From Acanthopleura granulata (taxonomy: Eukaryota; Mollusca; Polyplacophora; Chitonida; Chitonidae), in the NCBI GenBank assembly GCA_016165875.1, contig JABBOT010000013.1, positions 14,460,014 through 14,524,013 on the forward strand: a stretch of 64,000 bases of DNA. The letters are read 5' to 3'. Position 1 is the first letter of the stretch. Each line of letters begins with the position of its first letter. The position numbers were made by a program, and so were the translations under genes. Under the pieces are notes generated by a model. It had not been told where the DNA came from. It searched no databases and saw nothing but the letters and a program-made list of their open reading frames with translations. This document shows positions 48,263 through 60,208 of this stretch, piece after piece.

Positions 48263-48478
48263 TCTCCCGGGGCTCAATCGATTAGCGCACCAATGCGGTC
48301 GCTGTGAGTTCAAGTCCAGCTCATGCTGACTTCCTGGAAGTCTGCCAGCAACCTGCAGATGGTCGTGGGCTACCCTTGGACTCTGCCCGGTTTTCTCCCA
48401 CATTAATGATGGCTGCTGTGGTGGAAGTGAAATATTCTTGAGTACGGCGTAAAACACCGATAAAATAAATAAATAAAT
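48263..48478 (+). mobile_element. Full-length SINE with tRNA-like head
   Basis: Head GGGGCTCAATCGATTAGCGC (A-box region) and GCTGTGAGTTCAAGTCC (B-box region), then the body and the GAGTACGGCGTAAAACACCG tail with AAATAAATAAAT. At about 216 bp it is a good reference for the family. It ends about 50 bp before the MITE at 48527. Confidence 0.92.
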
Positions 48479-48526
48479 CGCCATTCTCTTGATATTGCGC
48501 CTGTCAAGCATACGATTTATCCTATA

Positions 48527-48740
48527 CAAAGGATGTCCCACAAAAATGTACTCCCCATTTGTTGCCCATTACTCATAATAATAATAATAAATGAATAATT
48601 AATAATTATTATTATTACTTATTACAATTTTTCTTTCTTCAAAAGTTAGTCGTACATCTGCCATTATTTAGGGAACAAAGACAAAAAATATATGAGTAAT
48701 GAGCAGTCAAATGGTGAGTACATTTTTTGGGGTCACCCTG
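48527..48740. mobile_element. Mariner-like MITE (214 bp) with TA target duplication
   Basis: Terminal inverted repeats of about 50 bp: the left end reads CAAAGGATGTCCCACAAAAA then TGTACTCCCCATTTG. The right end, reverse complemented, reads CAGGGTGACCCCAAAAAA then TGTACTCACCATTTG. Both arms continue to GCTCATTACTCATA-type sequence. The centre is an AT-rich ATAAT/ATTAT palindrome. TA dinucleotides flank both ends (48525-48526 and 48741-48742), as expected for Tc1/mariner insertion, and the CAGGGTG start is typical of that superfamily. No transposase. Confidence 0.9.
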
Positions 48741-49162
48741 TATTTGTTAAATGAATTCTCAAGAAACAAGGGAAATGTACCTTATTTAGTTTATGTATTC
48801 AAACTTATTCATAAGTGAAAATCTGCGCTCCAAAATGTAAATAAGTTCTCCTAACGTTATATCCTTCCTTTCAACATGGAGGTATAAGTATGGATACATG
48901 AGTATTTAAATTATATATATATGGTTATGTACCCAGTCGTTTGATTCCTGGACATTAAAATATATATTGTAAGTTTGTATACATCCCTTCCAGACAACAA
49001 ATTTAACTTAGTTGAAAAACGTTCTTCATGGAATGTGTTATTATTTCTTATATGTTTGTGTTCACTTAAAAAGTCGATTGATATTTTGTTGAACCTATGG
49101 GTTCAGTGAAGGTAAGTAAGGGTATATGTATGTAGAAAGCTTTGTATCGGGCATCTGGGGGC

Positions 49163-49421
49163 GATCAAGCTATAGTGATATAGGTGTAGAGGCAATCTCA
49201 GCAGGAGATCGTTACACTTTAGCTTGACACAGGTGTCGGGACAGTGTCCACAGGAGATCGCTGCACTATTGCTATAGTGACACAGGTGTTGAGGCAATGT
49301 CCTCAGAAGATTGCTGCACTTCGGCTGTTGTGACACAGGTGTAGGCGCAGTGTGCACAGCAGATCGTTGCAATTTAGCCACAGTGACACACATGTAGAGA
49401 TAATGTTCACAGAAGCCGCTA
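49163..49421. repeat. 57-bp minisatellite, about 4.5 copies
   Basis: The unit is organised as GTGACACAGGTGTxGxGxCA, then TGTCCACAGGAGATCGCTGCAC and a variable TTTAGCTATA part. Copies are 10-25 percent diverged. The period is a multiple of three and the minus strand stays open for 113 codons (49444-49103), with a roughly 19-residue repeated peptide. No protein family is recognised. Confidence 0.85.
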
Positions 49422-49449
49422 TAACAGACCGTAAACCATTGCAAACTGA

Positions 49450-51270
49450 AACTCTTTAGATAAGTATGTGTGACATAATTTGTTCAGAGAAAATTTCAAA
49501 ATTTTGTCATTAACCAAACAAACTAGATCAAAATCAGCCTTTCACTTTTTTCACTTTTTTTAAATTATTCGATAAAATCTCCATACTCCCCTGACAATAA
49601 AAGAACCTGATTTTTCCCGAGTGTTTAACTTTGCTCTATCCGAATCGTTTAAGTAACAAAGCTCTTGATTTTGTTCGGCTCAAATCATAATGACACGTGA
49701 TCAATCACGCGAGACTGTGAAGCCGTAATCCGTTCCATTGTCGTGAAGTCAAAACCGGCAAGTTGGAGAAAGACCACCTCTTGTTTTCAAAGTCGACCGA
49801 GCCGTTTCAACTTAGTGGTCATTAATGAAATCTGTTCACTTTTGTTGATCCACGATTACATTTGGCTAACTGTGAAAGTCTGCCTCTGAGCTGCTTAACA
49901 ATACAGTTATGTGATTATGTAATATACGCGTAACTCCAATAGCAACGTGTATTATTGGGGGTGGCCAAGCGAGAAGAAATAGCAAATTGTACACGACGAA
50001 ACTCAATAGCTGTTTCTAGCACGATATATAGGCTTGTGTGGTTTATTCCAGGCGATACAGAACCTCACAACAATACCCGCATCTGTTTCAGAACTCCAGT
50101 TGCAACCGTATCCAATTTCCGGACCATCAAAACAAAGTCAACCTGACAGGCTTGGAGGTTGTAGGGCGTGATATGGAAATTTTAAAGCCAGATATGTATC
50201 CGATTGCCTCAAAAGGTACCTTTCAAATGCTTGTTTACACGCACTAAAGCATCTGGATTATTTTCCTCCTGGGGCCTACATCAGCTCTCCGGAATACGAT
50301 TTAAAGAGAAAGTTATCCGTTTAAGGATGTATGCTGCAATTGTCATGAACTTCTTTCTACTTTTCTCTTGTTAGTTTGATTTATTCATTTGATAATTTCA
50401 ACGCCATGTTCAAGAAATTTTTAGCTGTATGATAGCGGTCACTTTTAGGGTCGGAGAAAATCAGAGTGCCCTGTTTAAACCACCTACCTTTGGCACGTCA
50501 CTGACTGACATTCTTCACATTTGACGTGAAGATGTGCACACCTCATTGTCGGGAGACACGAGGTCCATACCGAACGTCGGTCGATTACAAGCCTCGTCGA
50601 CCGGTTGTTGCGGCTAATGTCCCACATGTAGTGAGAACTGAACAAGGTACAAAATTCCTTGCCCAAGGCAGGATTTGAATCTGCATCTCCTGTGCCCTTT
50701 ACCGATTGAAGGGTAAGGGCCTCTATCCACTTGTAATTATTAAAGACAGAGACATTTCACTGCTTCAAAAGTTTACTTTGAGAACGTTTACACGCGCTTA
50801 ATGTCTAATATTTTCAATGCAGAGCCTCGGTGTATATGACAGGACCGCGAGATATGTCTTATACATGAACTATGGTATCTAGAATCCTGTGGGGAAGTGT
50901 TCTGTCTGTTCAACTAATAAATGGAGGAATCTGTATCTCACTGTAGTGCTGAGGACCGGAGGATGCATTGTATGGATTATCGAAATATTTCGTATGCAAA
51001 TGTGTGATGCCGTGATACATCTTTGCACTATTCCAAACCCGTAAATTAGGCACAACACACGGTGGCCCCTGGTTAAGCCATAACAGGAATCGTTTTGGAC
51101 GTATAAGACAGGTCCTTATGCGAGGTTACGGTCTCGCGTCCGGATCCCCGTCGTCCAGCTGCGGCTTTATGTCAGAACATTCGTAAGCTATAGGCCTTCA
51201 ACTGAGAAACAGCGGTGTTTTCCTCCGAATCCTTCCCAGATTCTTTGCAAGTACAGCGTGACGCTTGAGT
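49450..51270. other. Gene-free stretch with repeat remnants
   Basis: An antisense tRNA-like remnant (AGGCAGGATTTGAATCTGC) lies near 50665, and a B-box-like CGCGTCCGGATCCCC at about 51140. Frames at 49955-50247 are not recognisable. Confidence 0.4.
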
Positions 51271-51280
51271 TGAATTGCAT

Positions 51281-51440
51281 TTTTTTTATTTATTTATTGG
51301 ATTTTTGTTTTACGGCGTACTCATGAAGACTTCACTTATACGACGGCAGCCAACATTATGGTGACAGGAAACCGGACAGAGCCCGGCGGAAACCTATACA
51401 ACTATGCACATGTAGCGGGCTGACCTTCCCACATCAGACG
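51281..51440 (-). mobile_element. SINE, antisense
   Basis: On the minus strand: GTCTGATGTGGGAAGGTCAG, a diverged middle, CCACCATAATGTTGGCTGCC (with substitutions), GAGTACGCCGTAAAAC and an AATAAATAAATAAA tail. Confidence 0.85.
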
Positions 51441-51679
51441 AATTTTGAAAAAAAGAATATTTTTTCTATTTCAGAAGATTAAAACTTAATGACACTGTTG
51501 GAATTTACACTTACTGTGAAATATATAATACCAGGGGACAGCTTGACCATGTCAAGACCGTCATACCAGAAAAAAATTGTTGCTGTCGGCTTGCTGATAA
51601 GCTAGTGTAACGAAGAGGTAATGGGGCAATGTATTCCTATAGCTGATGCGAATGACAACAGTTATAGCCTGTAATGTGG

Positions 51680-52150
51680 AAAAGGATTAGACTGTCGCGC
51701 TGTTGTTGAACTGAGACGATCTCGCCTGGAAGAAGACATACACTGCAACATTGTTCACTGTTAAATTAAGACGATGTGCCATGGAAGAAGATAAACTGTC
51801 ACGTCAATTGTTCACTGCTGAATTACGGCGACGTCGCGTGAAAGGAGGTAAACTATCACGTTAATTGTTCACTGTTGGATTACGGCGACGTTGCATGGAA
51901 GAATTAGGATGAATGGTCACGTTGTTCATAGTTGGATTAAGATGACCTCGCCTGGAAGCAGATATACACTGCCATATTGTTCACTGTTAAGTTCGGACGA
52001 TGTGGCATGGAAGAAAATAAATTGTCGCGTTGTCGCGTAGTTGAATTAAGACGACATGAAACAAGATAAGCTGTCACGTTAATTGTTCATTGCTGGATTA
52101 CGACGGCCTCGCATTGAAGGAGATAAGCTGTCACGCTGTTCGGGTTGAAT
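51680..52150 (+). repeat. 60-65 bp minisatellite, about 8 diverged copies
   Basis: Each copy follows the order AAACTGTCACGTTAATTG, TTCACTGTTGGATTA, CGGCGACGT, GCATGGAAGAAG. Units vary between about 45 and 65 bp because parts are deleted. No open frame runs through. Confidence 0.85.
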
Positions 52151-52407
52151 TAAACCAAGCATTCACACATTTGTGACCACCTTAAATACGCCACTCTGAC
52201 GGTCGACAGATTTGGATTCATCCCATTGCTGTTTTGACATCATACTCCGGAATTTTCCATTTACATATACGATTACTTTTAATTTTCATGGGTATAGAGA
52301 AAAACCGGAATGCCTGGGTGAATAACATGGACGTTTAACCCGTTTCTGCAGAACTTCCCAACGTGAGACGTACGAATATACTCAATATATACAGGTATAC
52401 ATATCTG

Positions 52408-52500
52408 TTGTCTGATTTGCTCCCAACACACTGCTGGCCGCAGTCGTATGAGTGAAATATTCTCGAGTAAGGCGTAAAACTCCAGTCAAATAAGTAAAGA
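52408..52500 (+). mobile_element. SINE 3' fragment
   Basis: CTCCCAACACACTGCTGGCC, GCAGTCGTATGAGTGAAATA, GAGTAAGGCGTAAAACTCCA and a short tail. Confidence 0.8.
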
Positions 52501-52519
52501 AGATGTATCTATTGAAGGT

Positions 52520-53530
52520 AGGAGGTCCTGTACGAAAGTAAGACGGCACGTTTGGCGATACGAACTTTGGCAACCTTTTTTTCTTCCCAAGACGCAGCGC
52601 AGACTAAAAAGCGGGAGGTCTTGAACTCACTCCTCGTGTGTCATATGGGATGGGCTAGGAGAGATTAACTAATATTCATATACTAGGAATTATACAGCCA
52701 ATGGAAAGTAGAACACAGACAATTACGGTATAATTTCTTTGAATGACGCAAGGAAGCGAACGGCAATAGTACTTAGAAGTGCTGTAAATCCAAAGTGCAC
52801 ATAATGCAAAATGCTTGGAATAGAGAGTTTAAAGGTCTGCATCTATAGCCACATGGCCTTATTAAGAATCAACCGAGCTGACTAGTTACACCGCATGCAG
52901 CCAAGGGTTACCCCCATTGTATATATGGATAGAAAAGGATAGGGGGTGTGGTTCTTTGTACAATCAGAGCGAGGGCGTTCCATGATCAGTAGGAAGGAAT
53001 CACTCTTACCACGCATGGGCAAAGCACAATCTTTGTTAATCCAAAACGGAAAATGCTTCAGATGTGTGTCTAGTAACAACACTGCTGTCACACTGTCACA
53101 CGTCATCCGATGACGTCGTTGTGATTACAGCATATCACAAACACATCCTCTGGCTCACGTGCGATGCACTGCTGTTAAGCTGCCATTGAGGGTTAATCCT
53201 GCAGACGTTTACTAGCCATCTCAGATGTTGATACATTTCCGGGAATTTAGGATATGTTATTTTTGTAATGATCATTACCTAATTGGATCAAAATGGATAT
53301 TTTATGTTATTAATGGGAGATTCTGAAGGGCTACACAAAAGAGTCCATATCGCAGTAAAACGTGCTGTTTCCTGTTGTGACGCTGGGGTGCACTACCTTG
53401 GTGTTTTATGGGCACACTAACACCTAAAGGTGTAATGTACTCCAAGTAAGAACAAAGCACAACACAGCTTTGGACCCTTTTGTTAACCGCTAGAAGGAAT
53501 TTCACGAGCTCATCATTGTAGGCACTACAA
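52520..53530. other. Unannotated stretch
   Basis: No recognised gene or repeat. Confidence 0.4.
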
Positions 53531-53544
53531 AGCTTGTGCCAATT

Positions 53545-53740
53545 ATAAAGCCCTTGGACAGTGACGCCGCGTGTTCGAATCCAGCTCTCGCTGTTTCCAC
53601 TGTGTATTGATTAACTAAGGGGATTTATCAGATGCCCAGTGATGGTCGGGGTATACTTCTGACATGCACGTTTCCTCCTTCTATAAACCTGACACACACC
53701 ATATGAATGAAAAGTTCATGAGTAAATAACAATCCATCAA
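53545..53740 (+). repeat. tRNA-headed SINE-like element
   Basis: The head GACGCCGCGTGTTCGAATCC precedes CAGCTCTCGCTG. The body ends TATAAACCTGACACACACCA, TATGAATGAAAAGTTCATGA and a short A-rich tail. It is a different 3' end from the abundant family. Confidence 0.5.
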
Positions 53741-54019
53741 GTCTGACATAATTTGTTGACGAGTCAACACTTAGCAGTCAAGCAGAACTTGACGCATGTC
53801 CGTCCATACACTAGTAGAATTGTGCGTCAAAATATTTTTTTTTTTTTTTGGTTATACCAAGATCTGTAGTTCAAAGCCGGACATTTGTTGCTAACACTGT
53901 TTGATTGATTAATTAGTTAATTGATTTCATAGGCGAGGACAATTAATTGATTGCTTGGTTGACAGATGAACTGATTCAGTTGTAGAGATATCATATACAT
54001 GTACAGCCTGGAAACCTGC

Positions 54020-54329
54020 ATCGGAGATTCACCTCCCACCCCACGCCGACCGCCCCGATGCCCGATGGGCCGAAAACGTCGAAAATCAGGCTGATATGGT
54101 TGACTTTCTTGCCTATGAATATAAAAGTGTTTGGCGTTGAGGAGGACACTTCACAATCACTTCCGTTTGTGTCCTTATTTGCCGACAGGTGGCTACTGAT
54201 TGGGCTCATATCCGTCTCATCTGAGAATGAACGTGTGTCTTTACAATCCACGCATTGTAGAAATGAGGGCTCCAACATTAAGGACTTATTATCCCCAGCC
54301 ATACACTTGTCATTGAAGATTGCGCCCAT
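54020..54329 (-). CDS. Possible first coding exon, unrecognised
   Basis: On the minus strand an open frame beginning MGAIFNDKCMAGDNKSL runs through a serine- and aspartate-rich stretch (CKDTRSFSDETDMSPISSHL, SDCEVSSSTPNTFIFIG) to a donor-like GAG|GTGAAT near 54030. The upstream sequence is CpG-rich. The composition is plausible for a regulatory protein's N-terminus, but I recognise no motif, and the other strand is also open. Confidence 0.25.
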
Positions 54330-54399
54330 CCATCTATCTTTAAGGCTGTTAATATGAAAAGTTCACATGATTTAATTTCACAAACCGCACATCGCCTTG

Positions 54400-54990
54400 A
54401 AAATATAAACGAAGAGGGTCGCGTGCGGATAATGACCAGGCGCAGAAGGGGCGCACGCGCGGCGCAGTCACGTGACCCATCCATCGTCTGCTCGGGTACC
54501 ATTTTTACCTCCCACCAACTTCATCGTGGTTGACAGATTTGTGTTCTGCCTTTCTCATTGGTCCAATATAAAACTTCAATTGAGACTAAGAGGTTGAGCT
54601 ATATTCAGCGTCAAAGAACGGAAAACGATACGCATATGTATATACAGGCTAGTTCTTTTAGGGGGCGAATGGGGGACCTCGACATTTGCGGAGGGCACAA
54701 TTATACCTCTGTTGACGCTGGCAGTCAATTCGGCCGACAGCTCTAGTCTCGGCCCACTGGTAGCCACGTGCCTGACGAGTGCGCCGTCCGAAAATACCCG
54801 AGTTAACGCACGCGCGAGCGACGGTCCGAATGCTGTTCACGATAACCGTATCTATAAACGGGCCACAGTGTTTGACTGCTAATTCCCTTCTCTATAGTCA
54901 ACGCAATGGGAGCTACTTTTTTCCTCGGACGCGAGCGACGTTCCGCCACGCGTATGAACATCTGCCATAGGTCCACAAGGTGCCTTGCGT
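54400..54990. promoter_or_regulatory. CpG-rich segment, possible promoter
   Basis: CpG dinucleotides are dense here compared with the rest of the window (GCGCACGCGCGGCGCAGTCA, GCACGCGCGAGCGACGG, GGACGCGAGCGACG). There is also a CACGTGAC E-box and a GCCACGTGCC. It could serve a minus-strand gene beginning near 54329, or one leaving in the other direction. Confidence 0.35.
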
Positions 54991-54999
54991 CTCACAGAC

Positions 55000-56170
55000 C
55001 CGTTGTGTTTCGGACCCATTTCATTTATTCAAAGTCTCGATTCCAACTGACCTTTCTAGAGATACATCTTATATTTTAATGGCTTCGTTTTTCACAAAGA
55101 ACCCTCTGATTTTGTCTACGACTCCACACGCGCCCTTTTCAGTAAGATGAAAACAGTAACAGACGTCCAAGGCCAGTTTCTACCAAACTCGATCTTTCGG
55201 CTATGAAAAATATAATTTCATTGTGCAAGTAAGCCTATGTGATCTATACAAGAAAGACAAAACGAAAAAAATTCGAGGGCAGACGGGTGGTGTATAAACT
55301 GCGAAAGGTTTAAAATGGGAATCCGTTGAAAACACAATAAACTATTAATCATATTGTCAACCTGCCTTCAATAATTTTATACATTAACAAATTACTGGAT
55401 TTATCGGATGTATTTAAATATTTGTTGACAGTACATAACGGCTCCTTTTCGTGATATAATCTCTACATTACCTGAGTACTCAAAATAAAATCTGTTGTTA
55501 AGCAATAACCAGATAAATATATCAGACCATAATACCACCAGCAAATATTACTATACTACAGTAAGCAGGATCTAATCAACACGAAGGTGAAATATCTATT
55601 CATTCGTCTTAAGTTATTCTGCACTTCTTTGTGTTTGAGTCTTAAGGTATACATGTATATGTGTTTAGTTCCCGTATGTTTTTTTGTGGCAAACAGCGAT
55701 CCGGTCCATAGTCTTTACCCTCGGGAAAGTTTGTCGCTCGGGAAACCTCGGGAAACCTTATATATACACTAGGGTCTTACTTACTTTACATTTATGGGTA
55801 TGTGTAAATTACCGGTTTGCGTGCAGACAGGTGCAGGAATTAAACCAGACAAAGTCTAATTTGATTTTATTCAGTTCGCTTTTATTTTTAGTTTTCACGT
55901 AATCACGTGATAGTTTATGACCTCATTTTGACCGGCCAATGTAGTTTTATTTCATTTTGTCCAACTAGTGTTCTTATTGGCTATATTTATTTTGTTCCTT
56001 GATATGGTTATATATTATATGTCATTCTATTGTGGTCACTCACCATTCTGTCCCATTGCAGACACATTCTGTGTTATCCACATCCCCTGTATAGATTTTT
56101 CCATTGCTATAACAGTCACGTTCCATGTAGCAATGCAGCGCATTTTATTTTGTACCATTATATTATGTTT
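55000..56170. other. Unannotated stretch
   Basis: AT-rich; a small duplication 'CGGGAAACCTCGGGAAACC' at about 55739. No gene recognised. Confidence 0.4.
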
Positions 56171-56177
56171 CGTTTCG

Positions 56178-56572
56178 CTATAGCCACATCCGATGTTGTC
56201 CCAATATAGTTATATTTCCTGTTGTCCCAGTATTGTCACATTTCATGTTGTAGCGTTGTAGTCACTTTCCATTATATTCACATTTCTTGCTGCCCCGTTA
56301 TAGTATTACGCCCACAATTTATGTTGTCATATTATACATACATTCCATGTTGCCCCATTATAGTCACGTTCCGTGCTGTCCCATTATAGTAACATTTCGT
56401 GTTGTCCCATTATAGTCACGTTCCGTGCTGTCCCATTATAGTAACATTTCGTGTTGTCCCATTATAGTCACTTTCCATTATAGTCATATTTCATGACCCA
56501 TTAAGCTCACATTAAAGATACATTTCATATTGTCCCATTATAGTCCCGCTCCGCGTTGTCTGTTATAATCAC
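56178..56572 (+). repeat. 26-bp minisatellite, about 13 diverged copies
   Basis: Unit CCCATTATAGTCACGTTCCG-TGxTGT. Two adjacent units at 56345-56460 form an exactly repeated dimer of about 52 bp (one GTTCCGTGCTGT type and one ATTTCGTGTTGT type), showing recent higher-order duplication. Confidence 0.9.
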
Positions 56573-56579
56573 TTTTTTT

Positions 56580-57080
56580 CAGTAAACTTATGGAGCGTTT
56601 CCTTTTGTAGTCGGAACTAAATCCTTTGTGCTTTTTGTTTCCTTCCTAAAGCCGCTATATACATCATCAATTCATGTGGGATCACATAATGGTGATAAAC
56701 CCCCATTCAACTTATGCTGTTTTGTCGATTATATAAATATAACGTTCATCGCCTTTTTAGTCTGACGTATCATTTGGTATAAGACTTTATAAAGTTGCGT
56801 TTCAATTCGACAGCTCTTCCTGTCATGTGAGTTCGCCTATCCATTGAATTCCCGTTGTATCTTTGGTTATAGACTCTGCAGACAGCACACAGGTGTCTAT
56901 CTTTTTGCATGCGCATAATGCAGGGCGCAATTGTTCTAAAACTTCTTACGTTTTTAAACCCAGTATTGAATACGTAGTCTGGGTTGGAGTATCATTTGTT
57001 TTGCGCGCGGATGTGACCCGTGTTATAAGATTTGAGTTCGACTTTCAAGCACTTTTGTAGTGGTTATAACCTATTTTGTT
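56580..57080. other. Unannotated stretch
   Basis: No recognised gene or repeat. Confidence 0.4.
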
Positions 57081-57090
57081 ATTTGTTTAA

Positions 57091-57198
57091 TTAATGATCC
57101 ACGCCATATTCAAAAATATTATTTCACTTAATGTACGACGGCGGCCAGCATTATGGTGAGAGGGAACTGGGCAGAGACCAGTGGAAACCCACGACGAC
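57091..57198 (-). mobile_element. SINE fragment, antisense
   Basis: On the minus strand: GTCGTGGGTTTCCACTGGTC, CTCACCATAATGCTGGCC, GCCGTCGTACATTAAGTGAA and a diverged tail. Confidence 0.82.
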
Positions 57199-57419
57199 AG
57201 TGTATTTTGTTTTCGTCAGTTAGATATCGCACCTCTGGTTTTTGTCATCTGTAAACTCCACATAAAGGCGTATATAGCTATATATGTGCGGGACAGAAAA
57301 AATGACAACTCTCTCAAATTCGCAATTACTGAAAATGGTTTATGTGGCTTTGGTATTTCACGCATAATGGATTTGCGCGACCTTTTTTTGAAGATGTCGG
57401 CATCATAAGTGAAATAGTA

Positions 57420-58260
57420 TTAAAACAGCTTGGTTTTATTACTTGAAAGGAAAGCCAGACACAGCTAAACCGCCTCACAAAGGCTTGACGCCAGTCTGCC
57501 TAACATGTCTGGTGGATATGTATACATTTCATGCAAATAAAATGAAATTTAAATTTGTTGCTGTTTAAATACTTTTTTACACATTTATGATGTAGATATT
57601 TCCATTGAAATGTGTCTAACATCCATGAAATAATTTATGTGAAATAATGTCTTACGTTTAAAGAATTTTGAATAATTATTGATTTAAGAGGGTTCCCGTG
57701 AATCTTTGTCCAACCCAGGCATGCACCCAATACATAACATCTCGTCTCCATTTTATGCCGTTATGTATACATGTGTCGTCCTATCCCAGTGTCTCCGCAG
57801 TTTTACCGTTATAGCTTCCGTGAAGGATATTTTCTCTTTGTCTGAGGAAGCCAGTGTTTAAAACTCTGCAGGTGCAAGTACACGTGTATAGGTGTGTCAC
57901 TTCATCTGCGCAGGCGTGTGCGCGTTTGTGCGCGCGCGCGACCAAGACGAGCTCGGCACGTGCACCGTAAAATGACAACAGTTTATTGAGTCCCGTGCTA
58001 TCGCTTTTCCTAATCACGGTTTAAACAAAAAAGATGCAGACATGGTTTTCCGTCTTTCAAGTGCTAGGCACCCACGGGACAAGAAAAAAAAACAATCGTG
58101 GTGGAAATATCCGCGGGTACCCCTACAAGAGAGTTTGTGTCACCTGGTTGTAAAAGAGTAGATTTTTTTGATTGTTGATTGTTATTCTGATTGTCATTTA
58201 TAGAGCTATATGGTGTCAACACGTTTTTGTCTAAAAAGTAATATGAAATGATAAGGATTG
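57420..58260. other. Unannotated stretch
   Basis: A GCGCGCGCGCG run at about 57930. No recognised gene. Confidence 0.4.
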
Positions 58261-58263
58261 AAA

Positions 58264-58646
58264 ATTGTAAAAATCTTGCATAATGTATGCTTTGTGAGAA
58301 AATACGGAAGCAAAATTTTCCGTCCTTTCCACTATGCCTCCATGGTGTGACGTCATGCACGAACGCCTATCTCTGAAGTATATCCACAAATGACGCGGCC
58401 CTTTCAAACACTCCTGACGTCTTCCTAGCGTAAACGCCTTGCTCGACGTCACATCTGTCTGATTCGATGTCATGTAATGAATACTATCACGTCCCACCAG
58501 GAAAGTGTAACGGTCACAGGCGAAGATTTTTATTTTTAAGAAATCTTCCGTTATATGGGTTAAATAATGTTATATATCGAAAATCCTTTTGAATCATTGT
58601 ATTAGGTTTGTTCCGTAAGATTAGGCTACTTTCATGTAATTTCTAC
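58264..58646 (+). repeat. CRE-motif dispersed repeat, copy 2
   Basis: Second copy of the element at 24131-24536, same orientation, roughly three quarters identical by eye. GTGTGACGTCATGCAC and CTCCTGACGTC are two of its TGACGTC sites. Neither copy has obvious terminal repeats. Confidence 0.88.
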
Positions 58647-58659
58647 TCAGTTTCCAATT

Positions 58660-60110
58660 TTGTGTCAATTTAAGGCCATACTCAACGATTTTATCAGTAA
58701 TATCATGACGATCAAGTGCAAAAGGGTGGTGGAAAAGAGAGTTCTTCCCCTGGTAAACCATCGACTTGTGGCAAATTACTGACGAACTGACGAACTTGCC
58801 AAGATGTGCGACGTGCAGATCTGCAGACCACAATGATGGAAGGCAAGTGGTCTTCAACACATGCCAAACCCTGTATGCTCTCCGCAGACATTAGCTTCCA
58901 GGTCGTGACGTCATTATGACGTAAGTTTCTACTGGCGGGTACTTTCAGGGAAGCAGACGACACAGGCATTACAGAGACTATACTGGAAAATGTCTATATT
59001 TGGACTTTTATACGCGTTGAATTGATAAGGTACTTGGCATGCTGTAGGCTTAAATATAAGTAAAAGAAGATAAATTGGGATGGAAAATCGCGTTTTATGA
59101 ACTTTTTGTGACAGGCATGAACTCTTGAATATTCAACTTTCTGATGGCCCGAACTGTCATTCAAGAACATACATTTGGCGTCAGCTTTGTTCCAAAACGT
59201 CAACGGGGTGACGCAAACATTTGTTAGGGTGCGGTATACAGTTTCGTAGCTTTTGGCTCCGGTCTGAAATTTTATTAAACTGCATTAGTGATGTTTGACC
59301 ACACAAATGGACTAGTTTTTTGCTCAGTAGTTCAACTCTGTGTATGTGATGCACTACAATAGTGTTAGGCTTCAAAATAACCTATGCTGAGTTGGCAGAA
59401 ATGCGGATGAAGTAGCTCCTCTAGTGGACTGAACGTGCCAGACAGGGTGCATAAACTGCTCGTTGTTGTTGTTTTAGAGGCTGGCCTGTCCATGTGGGAG
59501 AATTGTGGGAAAACTGGTCGGTCGACCTATCTGTTTTACGATGTTTTTTGTGTCCTGATAAATGAGCATTTGAAAACTGAACAGAAAAGAATATTGTGCG
59601 AGAGTCGAAAGTGGGTCAATATTGGGCCGAAAGTCACTGTAGTTGGAGCATTTTTGTGCGAAAAGTGTACTTTTTGAAGACTAGCACATGGTTGGAGATG
59701 TTAGGTAACATGTTGCATTGGATTAATTTATACAGTTTAAAGGTACATTTTGAACGTAACTGGTCATAAGAATGATACTATTAGGACAGATTTCTGTCAT
59801 TTTGGGGATACGTGCAGTCATTGCACATTTTCTCGACATTCCCAGGCAAAACTGTAAACTGAAAATATCTACATGACGTTTTGACTATGTACTACCAGAA
59901 TTGTTGTTATGACTTTCGATTAAAATACATACAGACAATTCAGCGTTCACCATTGCTGCAGGGAATACAGTGGATATATATAGTAACTTTACAGAGTTAC
60001 TATGGAAATCCGTTGAAAATAAAATTGAGCATAGACATGTGGATGAGGTTCAATCCTGGCTTTGGGCAGGGAAATTGTAGATTCTCCAGCTCCCAGTCTT
60101 CGTGAGGCCT
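58660..60110. other. Unannotated stretch
   Basis: Frames on the minus strand at 58712-58969 and on the plus strand at 59435-59677 are open, but I recognise neither and see no clear splice sites. Confidence 0.4.
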
Positions 60111-60120
60111 TAGAGTAACA

Positions 60121-60208
60121 ATGATGGATCGACGAGGCTCACGAGGCCGTTTGCGCAGTCTAACGTTCACTCAGGACAACTCTGAGGCCGAGGACGCAAT
60201 TGCCATAG
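60121..60208 (+). CDS. Possible first coding exon, unrecognised
   Basis: ATG opens MMDRRGSRGRLRSLTFTQDN then SEAEDAIAI and meets the donor ATAG|GTCAGT in phase 1. A diverged copy of the first half occurs at 60665-60722, where the frame is broken. That favours a duplicated or repeat-derived sequence over a unique gene. Confidence 0.22.

Noticed and set aside
54058..54357. Plus-strand frame opposite the 54020-54329 candidate
   Set aside because: Less protein-like, and the CpG-rich block and donor-like site favour the minus strand. Neither is proven.
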